Source of the DNA: Methanosarcinaceae archaeon | GTDB lineage: Archaea; Halobacteriota; Methanosarcinia; Methanosarcinales; Methanosarcinaceae | Length of the DNA stretch: 64,000 nt | Reading direction: 5' to 3' | Assembly (NCBI GenBank): GCA_030611265.1 | Contig: JAUWQD010000003.1 | Coordinates: 62,001 to 126,000, forward strand | In this document: piece after piece, positions 47,250 to 57,592 of the stretch | Layout of the letters: each line of letters opens with the position of its first letter | Numbering within the stretch: the first letter of the stretch is position 1 | Translations under genes and position numbers: made by a program | Notes under the pieces: model-generated | What the model saw: only the letters and a program-made list of their open reading frames with translations | Told to the model about the DNA's origin: nothing | Database searches by the model: none

Positions 47250-47990
47250 TTAAAACTGGGTATGTCCAAGTGCTATTGCTGCGACCAATATGGCACCGAC
47301 CTCTTTTAATTTTTGTCTGCCAGCATTCAACGAATTTCCTCTCGTTGCCACATCATCAAGTAGTAAAACTTGTTTACCTTTGATTATTTTCTCATTAACA
47401 ATATTAAGAGAATCGAGTTCTTGTTCCAGACTACGCCTTTGATTTGACGTGTGATTTGGTTCCATAGTTCTATTTCTTATTATTACATTTGTCCCATCAA
47501 TTATAGGAAGTTGACACAATCGCATTGCCACTGTTCTTATCCCCGAATCTGCAAGTCCCTTTTCACTACTTGGAATTACACAGATCACATATTCTTCATT
47601 GTCATTGAGAATATCACGTAGTTTATTTGTAAAATATTCAATTGCATCGGGTTTCTGCTTTTTAACATTAAGAATTTGATTTGAGAATTGATCGAAATTT
47701 GGATTTGTCCCCTTCCTCCATGGATGATATTTACCCAATGTTTGATTTGAATTCAAAGCTCTTGTATATTTTCCAGATTCACGAAATATTCGGTAATGAG
47801 ATGATATTGGTATCTCAGGCATAATAATGTTGCTTGGTGAATAATGCCTACAATCATTACATCGATAAGGGTATATTCCTAATTTATCACGCCGCACCCC
47901 ACATCCATATACACCATCACCTCGATTTTTATCATTTTGATTTGATGTGAAATGGTTGCCAGGCAACTTTAAATATTTACATTTATACAT
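47250..47990 (-). CDS. PRTase-fold protein, ShosT-like toxin candidate
   Basis: A 246-residue protein. Its C-terminal half has a type I phosphoribosyltransferase fold with the PRPP loop LLLDDVATRGNSL near residues 210-222 and VICVIPSSEKG. The N-terminal 60 residues contain spaced cysteines (YGCG, YRCNDCRHY) that could bind zinc. ComF-like proteins share this layout. It is followed 18 nt later by the DprA-like gene. The order PRTase-DprA and the composition, AT-richer than hel308, suggest a mobile defence module. Confidence 0.7.
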   Translation of the reverse strand: MYKCKYLKLPGNHFTSNQNDKNRGDGVYGCGVRRDKLGIYPYRCNDCRHYSPSNIIMPEIPISSHYRIFRESGKYTRALNSNQTLGKYHPWRKGTNPNFDQFSNQILNVKKQKPDAIEYFTNKLRDILNDNEEYVICVIPSSEKGLADSGIRTVAMRLCQLPIIDGTNVIIRNRTMEPNHTSNQRRSLEQELDSLNIVNEKIIKGKQVLLLDDVATRGNSLNAGRQKLKEVGAILVAAIALGHTQF

Positions 47991-48129
47991 ATTTTAAACC
48001 CATCACCATTAGATTTTTTATTACGATATATGTGTAATCAAATATATCAAGGTGACCCAAGCGGGGTGAAAGTATTCATTTTAAAAAAGTACTTATTAAA
48101 TCGTGATAGTACGTATGCTGGAATCTACA

Positions 48130-50331
48130 ATGAAAATAAAATCCCTCGACCTGTCGGAAAATATTATACAATTCTACCTAGATTCCGGCATCGAAAAACT
48201 CTATCCCCCGCAAGCCGAAGCAATCGAGAAAGGACTCCTGGACAACAAAAACATCCTCGCTGCAATTCCCACAGCATCCGGCAAGACGCTTCTTGCAGAA
48301 CTCGCAATGCTAAAATCGATCGCAAACGGCGGCAAGACATTATACATAGTGCCGCTTCGCGCGCTGGCATCTGAAAAATATGATCGGTTCAAGGAATTTG
48401 CACCGCTTGGAATTAAGGCTGGCATCTCGACAGGGGATTTTGAATCAAGAGACGAATGGCTGGGTGTGAACGACATCATTGTTGCGACTTCAGAAAAGAC
48501 CGACTCGCTTCTGCGTAATGAAACCTCATGGATGCAGGACATCACGACCATCGTGGTTGATGAGGTGCACCTGCTCGATTCCGCCAATCGGGGACCGACC
48601 CTTGAGGTCACGATCGCAAAACTCATGAAACTAAACCCGGGTGCCCAGATCATTGCGCTTTCAGCCACTGTCGGAAACGCACAGGAAGTGGCGGACTGGC
48701 TCGGTGCAAATCTGGTGCTCAGCGAATGGCGACCAACAGACCTGCACGAGGGTGTATTCTATGGAGATGCGATCAATTTCAGTGACTCGCAAAAACCGAT
48801 CAGGCAGACAACAGGTGACGCTGCGGTAAACCTTGTTCTTGACACACTCAATGATGGCGGACAGTGTCTTGTGTTTGAGAGCAGCCGCCGCAATTGTACA
48901 GGTTTTGCAAAGACAGCGAGCCGAAATGTCGCAAAAGTGCTCAGTGAAAATGAAAAGGTGGCACTGGATGAGATTGCAAACGAGATACTGGACTCCGGGG
49001 AGACCGAGACCGCCCAAGTACTGGCAAAATGTGTTAAAGGCGGTGCAGCATTTCATCACGCAGGGTTGAACTCAGACCATAGGAAATTGGTTGAGGATGG
49101 ATTTCGGCAGAACAAGATCAAAATTATATCAAGCACACCCACACTTGCAGCAGGGTTGAACCTGCCTGCAAGACGTGTTATCATCAGGAATTACAAGCGG
49201 TACGATCCTAACTTTGGAATGCAACCGATACCTGTTCTTGAATACAAACAAATGGCAGGCAGGGCAGGACGACCACATCTTGACCCTTATGGTGAATCAG
49301 TGCTCCTTGCACGTTCTTATGATGAGTTCACGGATGTTTTAGAGCATTATGTCGATGCCGATGCAGAAGATATCTGGTCAAAACTCGGAACCGAAAACGC
49401 ACTCAGGACGCATGTGCTATCCACCATTGTAAACGGATTCGCATCGACACGCGAGGGACTGATGGGGTTCATTGGCCTGACCTTCTTTGCGCACCAGCAG
49501 GAGACATGGAGCTTAAAAGGCATAGTTGATGAATGTCTTGAATTTTTGATCGGGCATGACATGATCATTGATGATAATGCATTGGTTCCGACAAAACTGG
49601 GCAAGGTTATTTCAATGATGTATATTGACCCGCTTTCAGGATCGACCATCATTGATGGATTGAAGAAAGCAAATATTGTCACAGACCTGACCCTGCTTCA
49701 CCTGGTATGCAGTACACCCGACATGCGGCAATTGTATATGCGCTCAGCCGATTATGAGATCATTGACGATTTTGTGATGACACATAGTGACGAGTTTGCC
49801 CACATCCCGAGCAAATCCAAATCTATGGATTATGAATGGTTCATGGGAGAGGTCAAAACCGCCTTGTTGATGCTTGACTGGATAAATGAAGTTTCATCCG
49901 ATAAGATCACAAAAAAATTCGGGGTTGGTGAAGGTGATATCCACGCATTTTCCAATACTGCCGAATGGCTCATGCATGCAACTGCACAACTTGCAAATCT
50001 CACGGGTGCATCTGGGGCAGACAAAGCCTACGAGCTTGAAAAACGTATAAAATACGGTGCAAGCCCTGAACTTGGTGAACTTGTCGGAATTCGGAATGTT
50101 GGACGTGTTCGTGCACGTAAATTATATGATGCGGGCTTTAAGTCCAAAACTGAACTTAAGCAAGCTGACATTACAGTGATATCTGAAATTGTAGGACCTA
50201 AGACCGCAGAGAAGATTCTCACTCAACTTGGAGTTACATTTGAAGAAAGAACGAGTGGAACTGTGGTTGAATCAAAGACCATGGATTCGTTGTTGGATGA
50301 TGGTCAGAAAACGTTCAATGATTTTAACTGA
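48130..50331 (+). CDS. hel308: Hel308 DNA helicase
   Basis: A superfamily-2 3'-to-5' helicase acting at stalled forks. From the start at 48130 ([20 protein letters not shown]) it is 733 residues. Walker A is [15 protein letters not shown] near residue 50, the DEVH box is [10 protein letters not shown], and motif VI is [13 protein letters not shown]. The C-terminal ratchet and helix-hairpin-helix region is [20 protein letters not shown]. An upstream in-frame ATG at 48103 adds nine residues and is less likely. Confidence 0.95.
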   Translation: MKIKSLDLSENIIQFYLDSGIEKLYPPQAEAIEKGLLDNKNILAAIPTASGKTLLAELAMLKSIANGGKTLYIVPLRALASEKYDRFKEFAPLGIKAGISTGDFESRDEWLGVNDIIVATSEKTDSLLRNETSWMQDITTIVVDEVHLLDSANRGPTLEVTIAKLMKLNPGAQIIALSATVGNAQEVADWLGANLVLSEWRPTDLHEGVFYGDAINFSDSQKPIRQTTGDAAVNLVLDTLNDGGQCLVFESSRRNCTGFAKTASRNVAKVLSENEKVALDEIANEILDSGETETAQVLAKCVKGGAAFHHAGLNSDHRKLVEDGFRQNKIKIISSTPTLAAGLNLPARRVIIRNYKRYDPNFGMQPIPVLEYKQMAGRAGRPHLDPYGESVLLARSYDEFTDVLEHYVDADAEDIWSKLGTENALRTHVLSTIVNGFASTREGLMGFIGLTFFAHQQETWSLKGIVDECLEFLIGHDMIIDDNALVPTKLGKVISMMYIDPLSGSTIIDGLKKANIVTDLTLLHLVCSTPDMRQLYMRSADYEIIDDFVMTHSDEFAHIPSKSKSMDYEWFMGEVKTALLMLDWINEVSSDKITKKFGVGEGDIHAFSNTAEWLMHATAQLANLTGASGADKAYELEKRIKYGASPELGELVGIRNVGRVRARKLYDAGFKSKTELKQADITVISEIVGPKTAEKILTQLGVTFEERTSGTVVESKTMDSLLDDGQKTFNDFN

Positions 50332-50393
50332 TCATGTGTTAGTTTTAAACATAATGTGTACATATCAGAAGCAGAAACGCAAAACAAGAGACG

Positions 50394-51686
50394 ATGATCA
50401 TGCTGTACAAACACTTATCCGATGTTACCGATGCAGAGATGGAAAAATTGCTCTACCGTGGCGGAGAACTTGCAGACGTCAATGAGACCGTGTCATCCAT
50501 ACTCGATGATGTGAGGGAAGAAGGCGACAGTGCCCTGATACGTTATACTGAACAATTCGATGGTGCAAAACTTCAAATTACAAACATCGAAGTCACAAAA
50601 GAGGAGATCGATGAGGCTGTGAACAAACTCGATGATAAATTCCTGCAGCACCTTGAAATTGCAGCAAAAAATATACGCACGTTCCATACTGCACAAATGC
50701 CGCAAAGTATGTGGTTTATCGAAATTGCACCGGGTATCGAACTCGGGCAAAAAGTCACACCGCTTGGCAGTGTCGGTGCATACATTCCTGGAGGTCGGGC
50801 ATCCTACCCTTCAACCGTGCTGATGACAGTGATACCTGCAAAGGTTGCTGGTGTGAAGAATATTGTCATGTGCACTCCACCGCAAGCCGATGGTAGTGTG
50901 AACCCGCTTACTCTTGCTGCTGCGAGGGTAACAGGTGTTGATCATGTTTACAAGATCGGTGGAGTTCAGGCTATCGGTGCTATGGCATATGGCAGCGAGA
51001 CTGTGATGGGAGTTGACAAGATTGTGGGTCCGGGTAATGTATATGTAACTGCCGCCAAGATGCAGGTTCGGGAAGAGGCTGAGATAGATTTCCCTGCCGG
51101 ACCCAGTGAAGTGCTTATCATAGCCGATGATTCGGCAGACGGAAAAATGGCAGCATCCGACATTATCGCACAGGCAGAACATGATCCAAATGCGGTGTCT
51201 GTGTTGATAACGACCTCCACATCCCTTGCAGAGAACGTTCGGGACGAAGTCATCCGGCAGGCTGAGAATACCAAACGGCGCGAGATCGTGGATGCATCAC
51301 TCAATAATGCTGCCGTGATTATTGCAGATTCCATGTCTATATGCATAGATTTTGCAAACGAGTTCGCATCAGAGCATCTTGAGATAATGGTCAGTGATGC
51401 AGACTCGGTTCTTGACAGGATCGAGAATGCAGGTTCCATCTTTGTCGGTAACTATGCACCTGTATCGGCAGGAGATTATGCATCAGGAACAAATCATGTA
51501 CTCCCAACAGCCGGATATGCAAAAGTGTATTCAGGGCTCAATATCAACCACTTTGTCAAGTACTCAAGTATCCAGAGAATCGGGAAAGATGGACTAAACG
51601 GCATCAAGGATACCATTATAGCACTTGCAGAAGAAGAAGGACTAACTGCGCATGCCGATGCAGTGAGAGCCAGATTCGAAGACTGA
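50394..51686 (+). CDS. hisD: Histidinol dehydrogenase
   Basis: Catalyses the last two steps of histidine synthesis. It is 430 residues. Typical segments are [20 protein letters not shown] near residue 122, [40 protein letters not shown] (zinc and substrate region) and the catalytic-histidine ISSEHLE-equivalent [11 protein letters not shown]. An ATG two codons further (50400) may be the true start. It lies 63 nt after hel308. Confidence 0.97.
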   Translation: MIMLYKHLSDVTDAEMEKLLYRGGELADVNETVSSILDDVREEGDSALIRYTEQFDGAKLQITNIEVTKEEIDEAVNKLDDKFLQHLEIAAKNIRTFHTAQMPQSMWFIEIAPGIELGQKVTPLGSVGAYIPGGRASYPSTVLMTVIPAKVAGVKNIVMCTPPQADGSVNPLTLAAARVTGVDHVYKIGGVQAIGAMAYGSETVMGVDKIVGPGNVYVTAAKMQVREEAEIDFPAGPSEVLIIADDSADGKMAASDIIAQAEHDPNAVSVLITTSTSLAENVRDEVIRQAENTKRREIVDASLNNAAVIIADSMSICIDFANEFASEHLEIMVSDADSVLDRIENAGSIFVGNYAPVSAGDYASGTNHVLPTAGYAKVYSGLNINHFVKYSSIQRIGKDGLNGIKDTIIALAEEEGLTAHADAVRARFED

Positions 51687-51798
51687 ATTTGCATAATTCT
51701 TCATGTCAATCGGTAATTATTTAATAGGTGAGCACATACAATACTTTATTAAGTTCAGTTTGTGTTATAAATATTAAGTAAAGGACTGGGGCAATCAA

Positions 51799-52194
51799 AT
51801 GAAAATAAGAGTAGTTAGTTCAAGAGAAGAGATTCCAAACCTAAACCAAAATGAGAAGGTCATACACCTTGCATTCAGACCATCGAACACAGACATTTTT
51901 ACACTTGTGCAGACTTGTCCAAAAGTTGAGGTTATCCAACTTCCGGGTTCATACAGGCGCACAGTATCGAAATCGATCGAGATGTTCATGGAGATGCAAA
52001 ACATCAAACTGATTGAAGGTGACGTTTGGGGACACAGAAAAGATATCAACGAATATTACACCACCTCGCCTGCAATCACTGACAAGATCAAAGAGTTAAA
52101 GTCAGAAGGTATTTCTGATGAGAAAATTGCTGACAAACTGTCACGCGAGGGAAAACTCAACAAGGATATGCTGCTCTATATGCTGAGCAAGTAG
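51799..52194 (+). CDS. DUF1699 family protein
   Basis: A 131-residue protein of DUF1699, a family largely confined to Methanosarcinales. The start has MKIRVVSSREEIPNLNQNEK, then VIHLAFRPSNTDIFTLVQTC near residue 21. The function is unknown. A helical C-terminal segment (LKSEGISDEKIADKLSREGK) resembles a small helix-turn-helix and could bind nucleic acid. It has its own AT-rich upstream region. Confidence 0.8.
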   Translation: MKIRVVSSREEIPNLNQNEKVIHLAFRPSNTDIFTLVQTCPKVEVIQLPGSYRRTVSKSIEMFMEMQNIKLIEGDVWGHRKDINEYYTTSPAITDKIKELKSEGISDEKIADKLSREGKLNKDMLLYMLSK

Positions 52195-52339
52195 ATAATC
52201 TTTTGAAGTCGGATTTATTTCGAGTCTGTAAAACATCAAAGGCAACAAGAGATTTACGGATTGAACAATTCAATCCAATATCTCTCACTTTTTTGTAGTA
52301 TATATTTTTAGATTATGCTTTTAGGTGCAACAGGAAAAA

Positions 52340-53560
52340 CTATTTTGATTCCCTACATACCTCTGCATCTTCAAGCGCGGCATCACGCAGCCTTTTCCTC
52401 AGATCAGGCATTGCGGCAAGTGCCCGGGTCCAATCCGGCAGGAGTATTCCTGATGGATTATTCAGGAAATCCTTACCTGTATCCATTATAACTTCTGAAA
52501 ATGAATCAACGTATGTCTCTTCCATGTGCCTGTTGTAATGCAATCCATTACAAAGGGCATCTGCATGATATTGTCTTATCAGATCCTGTGAAAGACGTTT
52601 GTACTTGACCTGTATGCTGTGTAAGAATGATTCAGATATCGGAGTATTTGTGGTCTCTGTGACAATTCGAAGGAGTGTTGTCATTATATCCCGTATCATC
52701 TTGAAAAGTCCTTCACTTGTATCAGCACTTACCTCCTTATGCTTATGGTCATAATATCCCAGGTCGGTCTGACATATCTTTTTTAGTGTCGTGTTCCTGT
52801 AAACCTCTGCTAAAAGTCCAACCTCAAGTCCCCAATCTCCCGGGATCCTTATATTCAGTGCAAGATCACTTCGCATTGCAAATTCACCTGATAGTGTATA
52901 TTTGAATGCATCAAGATATTGCAAGACATCTGACTCGTACTTTAGATTTCTCTGAAGAGTCTCGATCATTGGACGGACAAGAAGACGAAACACCCTGCCG
53001 TGCATGATATGGTTTTCCATATCAATTCTTGCATAATATCCTTTATTGAACATAAAATTAAGTTCAGGCTCAATGATCGGATACAACAATTTCACTGGCA
53101 GGTCTTTTGAATATGTAGAAATATCGGCATCATGGAGCGCGATTGCATATGCTTTAAGACTTGCCACACCAATGGCAATCCAGACATCCTTTCCTTTTCC
53201 GCTGAATTGCGTCACATCAAGTTCTTTTTCTTTTAATTCTTCAAGTATTCCCGTTATCCGGGGACCATTGCACCAAATAATCAGATGAGGCTGTTTCAAA
53301 CGCCTGAAAAAACGCATTACTGTTTTATACTGATGAATATCATCAGCCGCAAGGGCAATTACAATCTGCTTGGCACATTCGCATTCATTCAACTGGTCAA
53401 CGATATGTGTAAGTGGCTCGTTCTCCACTTCCTCATACAACATCGGAATAACTATGACAGATGGGCGTACAAGTGATAAGTCATGGAGTCTCCTACTCAT
53501 CTTTTTTTTATCTATACAAAAATTATGAATTGTAGTTACGCGTTCCTGATTAAAATCCAT
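52340..53560 (-). CDS. gpgS: Glucosyl-3-phosphoglycerate synthase
   Basis: A GT-A glycosyltransferase (GT81-type) making glucosyl-3-phosphoglycerate, precursor of the compatible solute glucosylglycerate. It is 406 residues. VIVIPMLYEE opens the domain; the metal motif is ALHDADIST near residue 143; the family segment RIPGDWGLEVGLLAEVYRNT is clear. GpgS has been studied in Methanococcoides burtonii. The cognate phosphatase GpgP, often adjacent, is not seen in this window. Confidence 0.88.
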   Translation of the reverse strand: MDFNQERVTTIHNFCIDKKKMSRRLHDLSLVRPSVIVIPMLYEEVENEPLTHIVDQLNECECAKQIVIALAADDIHQYKTVMRFFRRLKQPHLIIWCNGPRITGILEELKEKELDVTQFSGKGKDVWIAIGVASLKAYAIALHDADISTYSKDLPVKLLYPIIEPELNFMFNKGYYARIDMENHIMHGRVFRLLVRPMIETLQRNLKYESDVLQYLDAFKYTLSGEFAMRSDLALNIRIPGDWGLEVGLLAEVYRNTTLKKICQTDLGYYDHKHKEVSADTSEGLFKMIRDIMTTLLRIVTETTNTPISESFLHSIQVKYKRLSQDLIRQYHADALCNGLHYNRHMEETYVDSFSEVIMDTGKDFLNNPSGILLPDWTRALAAMPDLRKRLRDAALEDAEVCRESK

Positions 53561-53839
53561 ATTATTACACCCGATTTTTATTAAAGTGCAGACAGTGCTT
53601 ATTACGCCTATTTTATCTTATTTGCTGTTGTAGCAAATTTATTTCTACTCACTTTAACTGCAATTAATCATCACAATCATAATATTATTATATAAGTCAT
53701 ACATTATAAAAGTAACTTCCAGTTAATTATTGTACTGTATACTGCTCACAGTTCAAAATTCAGGAATTTTTACAATATACTATTTATTATATCAAATCAT
53801 TAAACTGGAAAAACACAATTATAGAGGATTTGTAATAAC

Positions 53840-54598
53840 ATGATCAATAAATACGGAAAAGTGTATCTTGTCGGTTCAGGTCCGGGTGACCCTGAACTTT
53901 TAACAATGAAAGCTCGCAGGCTTATTGATACTGCGGATGTCGTGATATACGACCAGCTGCCTGGTAAGGCGATTCTTGATTCAATCCCGCAGAATACCGA
54001 AAAGATCGATGCCGGTAAATTTGCAGGGGACCACAAACTTTCACAGTGGGAAACAAACGAACTGATCATTAAAAAAGCAAAAGAAGGCAAGATGGTAGTT
54101 CGATTAAAGGGCGGCGACCCATACATGTTCGGACGTGGCGGCGAGGAAGCGGAAGTGCTTGTTGAAGCCGCCGTCGAGTTTGAAGTGGTGCCAGGCATAA
54201 CATCTGCGATCGCTGCACCTGCCTATGCAGGCATTCCGGTGACGCACCGAGACCATGCATCAATGGTAACGTTCATAACAGGACATGAAGACCCTACAAA
54301 AGATGAAACTGCCCTCGATTGGGAGACACTTGCAAAGTTTGATGGTACGATCGTTATCTTCATGGGTGTCAAGATGCTTGGACGCAATACCGGAGAACTC
54401 CTGAAATTCGGAAAGGACCCAAAAACACCTGTTGCACTTATTGAACGTGGAACACGTCCAGACCAGCGCGTTACGATTGGAAACCTTGAGACCATCACAG
54501 ATATTGCAAAAGAGCAGGGCGTGAAAGCACCTGCGATCACGCTGATCGGGGATGTTGTCAAACTTCACGAGATACTTGGTGCACAGATCGTACAGTAA
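53840..54598 (+). CDS. cobA: Uroporphyrinogen-III C-methyltransferase
   Basis: Uses SAM to methylate uroporphyrinogen III at C2 and C7, giving precorrin-2 for siroheme, cobalamin, F430 and heme. It is 252 residues. The family motifs are LVGSGPGDPELLTMKARRLI, YDQLP, RLKGGDPYMFGRGGEEAEVL and VPGITSAIAAPAYAGIPVTH. First gene of the set that continues with hemD, an IscA-like gene and ahbC. Confidence 0.96.
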   Translation: MINKYGKVYLVGSGPGDPELLTMKARRLIDTADVVIYDQLPGKAILDSIPQNTEKIDAGKFAGDHKLSQWETNELIIKKAKEGKMVVRLKGGDPYMFGRGGEEAEVLVEAAVEFEVVPGITSAIAAPAYAGIPVTHRDHASMVTFITGHEDPTKDETALDWETLAKFDGTIVIFMGVKMLGRNTGELLKFGKDPKTPVALIERGTRPDQRVTIGNLETITDIAKEQGVKAPAITLIGDVVKLHEILGAQIVQ

Positions 54599-54648
54599 AT
54601 AACTGCACTTTTTCAAAATAACGACGACAAATGATAGATTGGAGCCAC

Positions 54649-55455
54649 ATGTCTAAATATAAACTTAAACCTAAACCAGTACTTGCCATCATGCGCCCTG
54701 TGAGTTACATTGAGGAGTCCGTGAAACTCGCGGAATCACTCGGATTTGAGGCGGTCGCAGTCCCGATGATCGAGGTCGTTGACAAAGTGGATAGTGGGTT
54801 TGATGGTTTTGTAAGACGCGTGATCGAAGGTGAATCTGATTACGTGATATTTACCAGTGCAAATGGCATTGATTTTACGCTCAGTAAAATTCCTGATGGA
54901 GAACGTGATTCGTTTATCGATGCCCTTAAGAAAATAAACACCATCGCAATCGGTCCAAACACTCAAAAAGCACTTCAAAAACTTGGAATTAACGACTCAG
55001 GCATGCCTGACGTGTACAGTTCCGGTGGACTTGTCGAGTACCTGTGTCCTGATGTAAGTGGTAAAACAATTGACATCGCACGGAGTTCTTACGGCGCACA
55101 AATCCTGATATCAGGATTGGAAAAATGTGGCGCATTGGTGTTTGAGACACAAGTTTACACTCTTGGAATGCCGGATGGGGATGAACAGAAAGGACTTATC
55201 GAACTTGCAGTTTCGGGAAAGATTACGGTCTTTGCATTCACAAGTTCCATGATGATACGTAATTTCTTTGCAAATGCGGATGCGATGGGTGTCGGTGAGC
55301 AGATTGTAAATGTATTGAATGATTCCACTGTTGCAGCAATTGGAATTCCTACGGCAGATACGTTAAACAGCTATGGAGTCGAAGTTGAGGTCATACCTGA
55401 CAAATATACATTTGAAGCACTTGTCAACAAAGTGAAGGAACATATTTCGAATTGA
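54649..55455 (+). CDS. hemD: Uroporphyrinogen-III synthase
   Basis: Closes the linear tetrapyrrole with inversion of ring D. It is 268 residues from the ATG at 54649, which has GGAG 7 nt upstream; an earlier ATG adds six residues. Sequence conservation in this family is low, but VIFTSANGIDFTLSKI near residue 70, IAIGPNTQKALQKLGI and FAFTSSMMIRNFF fit the two-domain HemD fold. It follows cobA, the gene for the next step, by about 50 nt. Confidence 0.88.
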   Translation: MSKYKLKPKPVLAIMRPVSYIEESVKLAESLGFEAVAVPMIEVVDKVDSGFDGFVRRVIEGESDYVIFTSANGIDFTLSKIPDGERDSFIDALKKINTIAIGPNTQKALQKLGINDSGMPDVYSSGGLVEYLCPDVSGKTIDIARSSYGAQILISGLEKCGALVFETQVYTLGMPDGDEQKGLIELAVSGKITVFAFTSSMMIRNFFANADAMGVGEQIVNVLNDSTVAAIGIPTADTLNSYGVEVEVIPDKYTFEALVNKVKEHISN

Positions 55456-55490
55456 CTTTGACGTAAATGGTATTTATTTGGTGATGAAAA

Positions 55491-55760
55491 TTGAATGATC
55501 TTATTATCGGTGATAAAGCGATTGGATACATACAACAACATTTAAGGGATGAGAATGCTAAAGCAATGCGTATATTCATAGGTGGGGGAGGTTGCTGTAC
55601 ACGACTTGAGATTACACCTGTGGAAAAAGCACTTGTGGGCGATGTTACTTATGAAAGGGGCGGCGTGACAATACATGTGGATAAGGCTCTGGTTGAAGGT
55701 GCAGCTTCGATCGAGATCGGATTTGATGAAAAACGAGGATTACTCATAGATTTGAACTAA
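55491..55760 (+). CDS. IscA/HesB-like protein
   Basis: An 89-residue protein of the IscA/HesB group. The cysteine segment is FIGGGGCCTRLEI near residues 26-38, with adjacent cysteines, and the usual C-terminal Cys-Gly-Cys is missing, as in archaeal HesB-like variants. It starts with TTG, preceded by GGTGATG at a 4-nt distance. Its position before ahbC suggests a role in supplying the Fe-S clusters of that enzyme, but this is inference. Confidence 0.72.
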   Translation: MNDLIIGDKAIGYIQQHLRDENAKAMRIFIGGGGCCTRLEITPVEKALVGDVTYERGGVTIHVDKALVEGAASIEIGFDEKRGLLIDLN

Positions 55761-55812
55761 GCTTAAACTTAAACTTAAACTTAAACTTAAAATTAAACTT
55801 AAATTAACTTGA
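55761..55812. repeat. TTAAAC hexamer tandem repeat
   Basis: About eight units of (CTTAAA)n, two of them altered. It lies in the 100-bp gap between the IscA-like gene and ahbC, upstream of a TATA-like region. It could influence promoter spacing if the copy number varies. A related AT-rich repeat occurs upstream of ilvB. Confidence 0.75.
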
Positions 55813-55860
55813 ACGATATTACTATAATTACAATTTCAATTATAGATTAGGAGAATAACG

Positions 55861-57060
55861 ATGATCGGAATTTCAAAACTTTACTGTGGGACTGTGGAAC
55901 CATCAGATGCGCTGAGGTATGAGCGTGATTCAAGTAAATTGCCTTCGCATCTTTTGCAGTTCTCAAAGGACAAAAAGCCTGTTGTGGTTTGGAATATGGG
56001 CAGGCGCTGCAACCTCAGATGCGTGCACTGTTATGCCCAGTCCAAAGACATTGAGTATGAGGACGAACTGACCACAGAGCAGGGCAAGGAACTGATCGAT
56101 GACCTGACTGAATTCGGTTCACCAGTGATTCTTTTCTCAGGCGGGGAACCAACCATGCGAAAGGACCTTCCTGAGCTTGCAGAGTATGCAAAATCTAAGG
56201 GAATGCGCGCTGTGATCTCTACGAACGGCACACTTATCGATGAGAAAATGGCAAAGGTGCTGAAGAAGATAGGTTTGTCGTATGTGGGTATTTCACTTGA
56301 TGGCGTGAGGGAAACCAATGATAAGTTCAGGGGCGTTCCCGGTGCGTTCGATGCGGCAATGGATGGGCTTCGCAACTGCATGAAGGAAGATATCAAGGTG
56401 GGACTTCGTTTTACCATCAACAAGAAGAATATGGCGGATATTCCTGCGATATTCGATATTATCGAAGAGGAAGGCATTCCCCGTGTTTGTTTCTACCATC
56501 TTGTGTACGCGGGACGCGGCACAAAACTTGTGGAAGATGACTTGACACATGAAGAAAGTCGCAAGGTGCTAGATCTTATTATGGACAGGACAAAAGCATT
56601 GCATGACAAGGGCATGCCTGTTGAGGTTTTGACTGTGGACAATCATTGCGATGGTCCATACGTATACCTGCGTCTGCTAAAAGAGGATCCTGAGCGTGCC
56701 AAGGAAGTGTATGACCTGCTTATGATGAATCAGGGCAATTCTACCGGCATAGGCATTGGTTGCGTCTCATGGGACGGTTCCGTACACCCTGACCAGTTCT
56801 GGAGACATTATTCATTTGGCAATGTCAAGGACAGGAAATTCAGTGAGATCTGGACCGACACAAGCGATGAACTTATGGCGGGTCTTAAGGATCGCAAGCC
56901 GCTTATCAAGGCAAATGCAGACAGGTGTGCGAAATGTAAATGGTTAGAGATCTGCAACGGCAATTTCCGTGTCCGGGCAGAGGCGATTTACGACAATGTG
57001 TGGGCAGACGACCCTGCATGTTATTTGACGAAGGAAGAGATCGGGTACTACGACGAATAG
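55861..57060 (+). CDS. ahbC: AhbC, 12,18-didecarboxysiroheme deacetylase
   Basis: A radical SAM enzyme of the siroheme-dependent (Ahb) heme pathway, converting didecarboxysiroheme to iron-coproporphyrin. It is 399 residues. The radical SAM motif is CNLRCVHCYAQ near residue 50. The C-terminal auxiliary cluster cysteines lie in IGCVSWDG and CAKCKWLEICNG. The start MIGISKLYCGTVEPSDALRY is the family start. AhbA, AhbB and AhbD are not in this window. AhbD is a close relative, but the N-terminus fits AhbC better. Confidence 0.88.
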   Translation: MIGISKLYCGTVEPSDALRYERDSSKLPSHLLQFSKDKKPVVVWNMGRRCNLRCVHCYAQSKDIEYEDELTTEQGKELIDDLTEFGSPVILFSGGEPTMRKDLPELAEYAKSKGMRAVISTNGTLIDEKMAKVLKKIGLSYVGISLDGVRETNDKFRGVPGAFDAAMDGLRNCMKEDIKVGLRFTINKKNMADIPAIFDIIEEEGIPRVCFYHLVYAGRGTKLVEDDLTHEESRKVLDLIMDRTKALHDKGMPVEVLTVDNHCDGPYVYLRLLKEDPERAKEVYDLLMMNQGNSTGIGIGCVSWDGSVHPDQFWRHYSFGNVKDRKFSEIWTDTSDELMAGLKDRKPLIKANADRCAKCKWLEICNGNFRVRAEAIYDNVWADDPACYLTKEEIGYYDE

Positions 57061-57314
57061 TTGTTAATTTGGGTGCAAGGTGGGGCTTTGGTTCCTGCCT
57101 TTGATGTTTCTTTTTTCATAGTATATATTTTAAATATATAGTGCGAGTTAATTCGACCGAAGGGAGAATTTTCTCGCATATTTTTTTCGTTTCTCTTTGC
57201 CGGAGCATAGTTATGAGTTTTTGCAATAAGATCATCAAAAAATATCACAGCATCTTGAGTCAAACGTTGCGACAGCACACCCGACCGTAAGGAAAGATTC
57301 TCTTGTCGTGTATT

Positions 57315-57421
57315 GAGGCTGTCCAACAATCCAAAATCACAGATAAAAGAAGGACAAATATGGCTTTAAATCAATAAATAAGGTTTTATTTTATCGTCCA
57401 CAGCAATTATTAGACAGCCTC
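57315..57421. mobile_element. Small MITE, 107 bp, with target-site duplication
   Basis: The ends GAGGCTGTCCAACAAT (57315-57330) and ATTATTAGACAGCCTC (57406-57421) are inverted repeats matching at 14 of 16 positions. TATT directly flanks both ends (57311-57314 and 57422-57425), as a 4-bp target duplication would. There is no coding sequence inside. The rest of 57061-57592 holds a hairpin near 57142-57178 (GCGAG/CTCGC) followed by a T run, and no gene. Confidence 0.65.
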
Positions 57422-57534
57422 TATTATATGTAAGATTATAATACCACATAATTTCGTATTTAATTGATAGGGAATTTCGATAGAAATCCTCGATGAATTT
57501 GGGCACTTTATAGAGAGTCAGTGGCATGAAAATG

Positions 57535-57549
57535 CGCCGCCTGCGGCGG
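57535..57549 (-). terminator. GC-rich palindrome at the 3' end of the IorA-like gene
   Basis: CGCCGC-CT-GCGGCG, a dispersed element also found near 59184, 62254 and 62403. On the minus strand it lies about 45 nt after the stop of the IorA-like gene, preceded by GAATCCAAAACC. It is likely a transcription-ending or 3'-protecting hairpin, or part of a repeat family. Confidence 0.5.
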
Positions 57550-57592
57550 TTATATTGGTTTTGGATTCAACTAAACAAACACCATCAAACTA

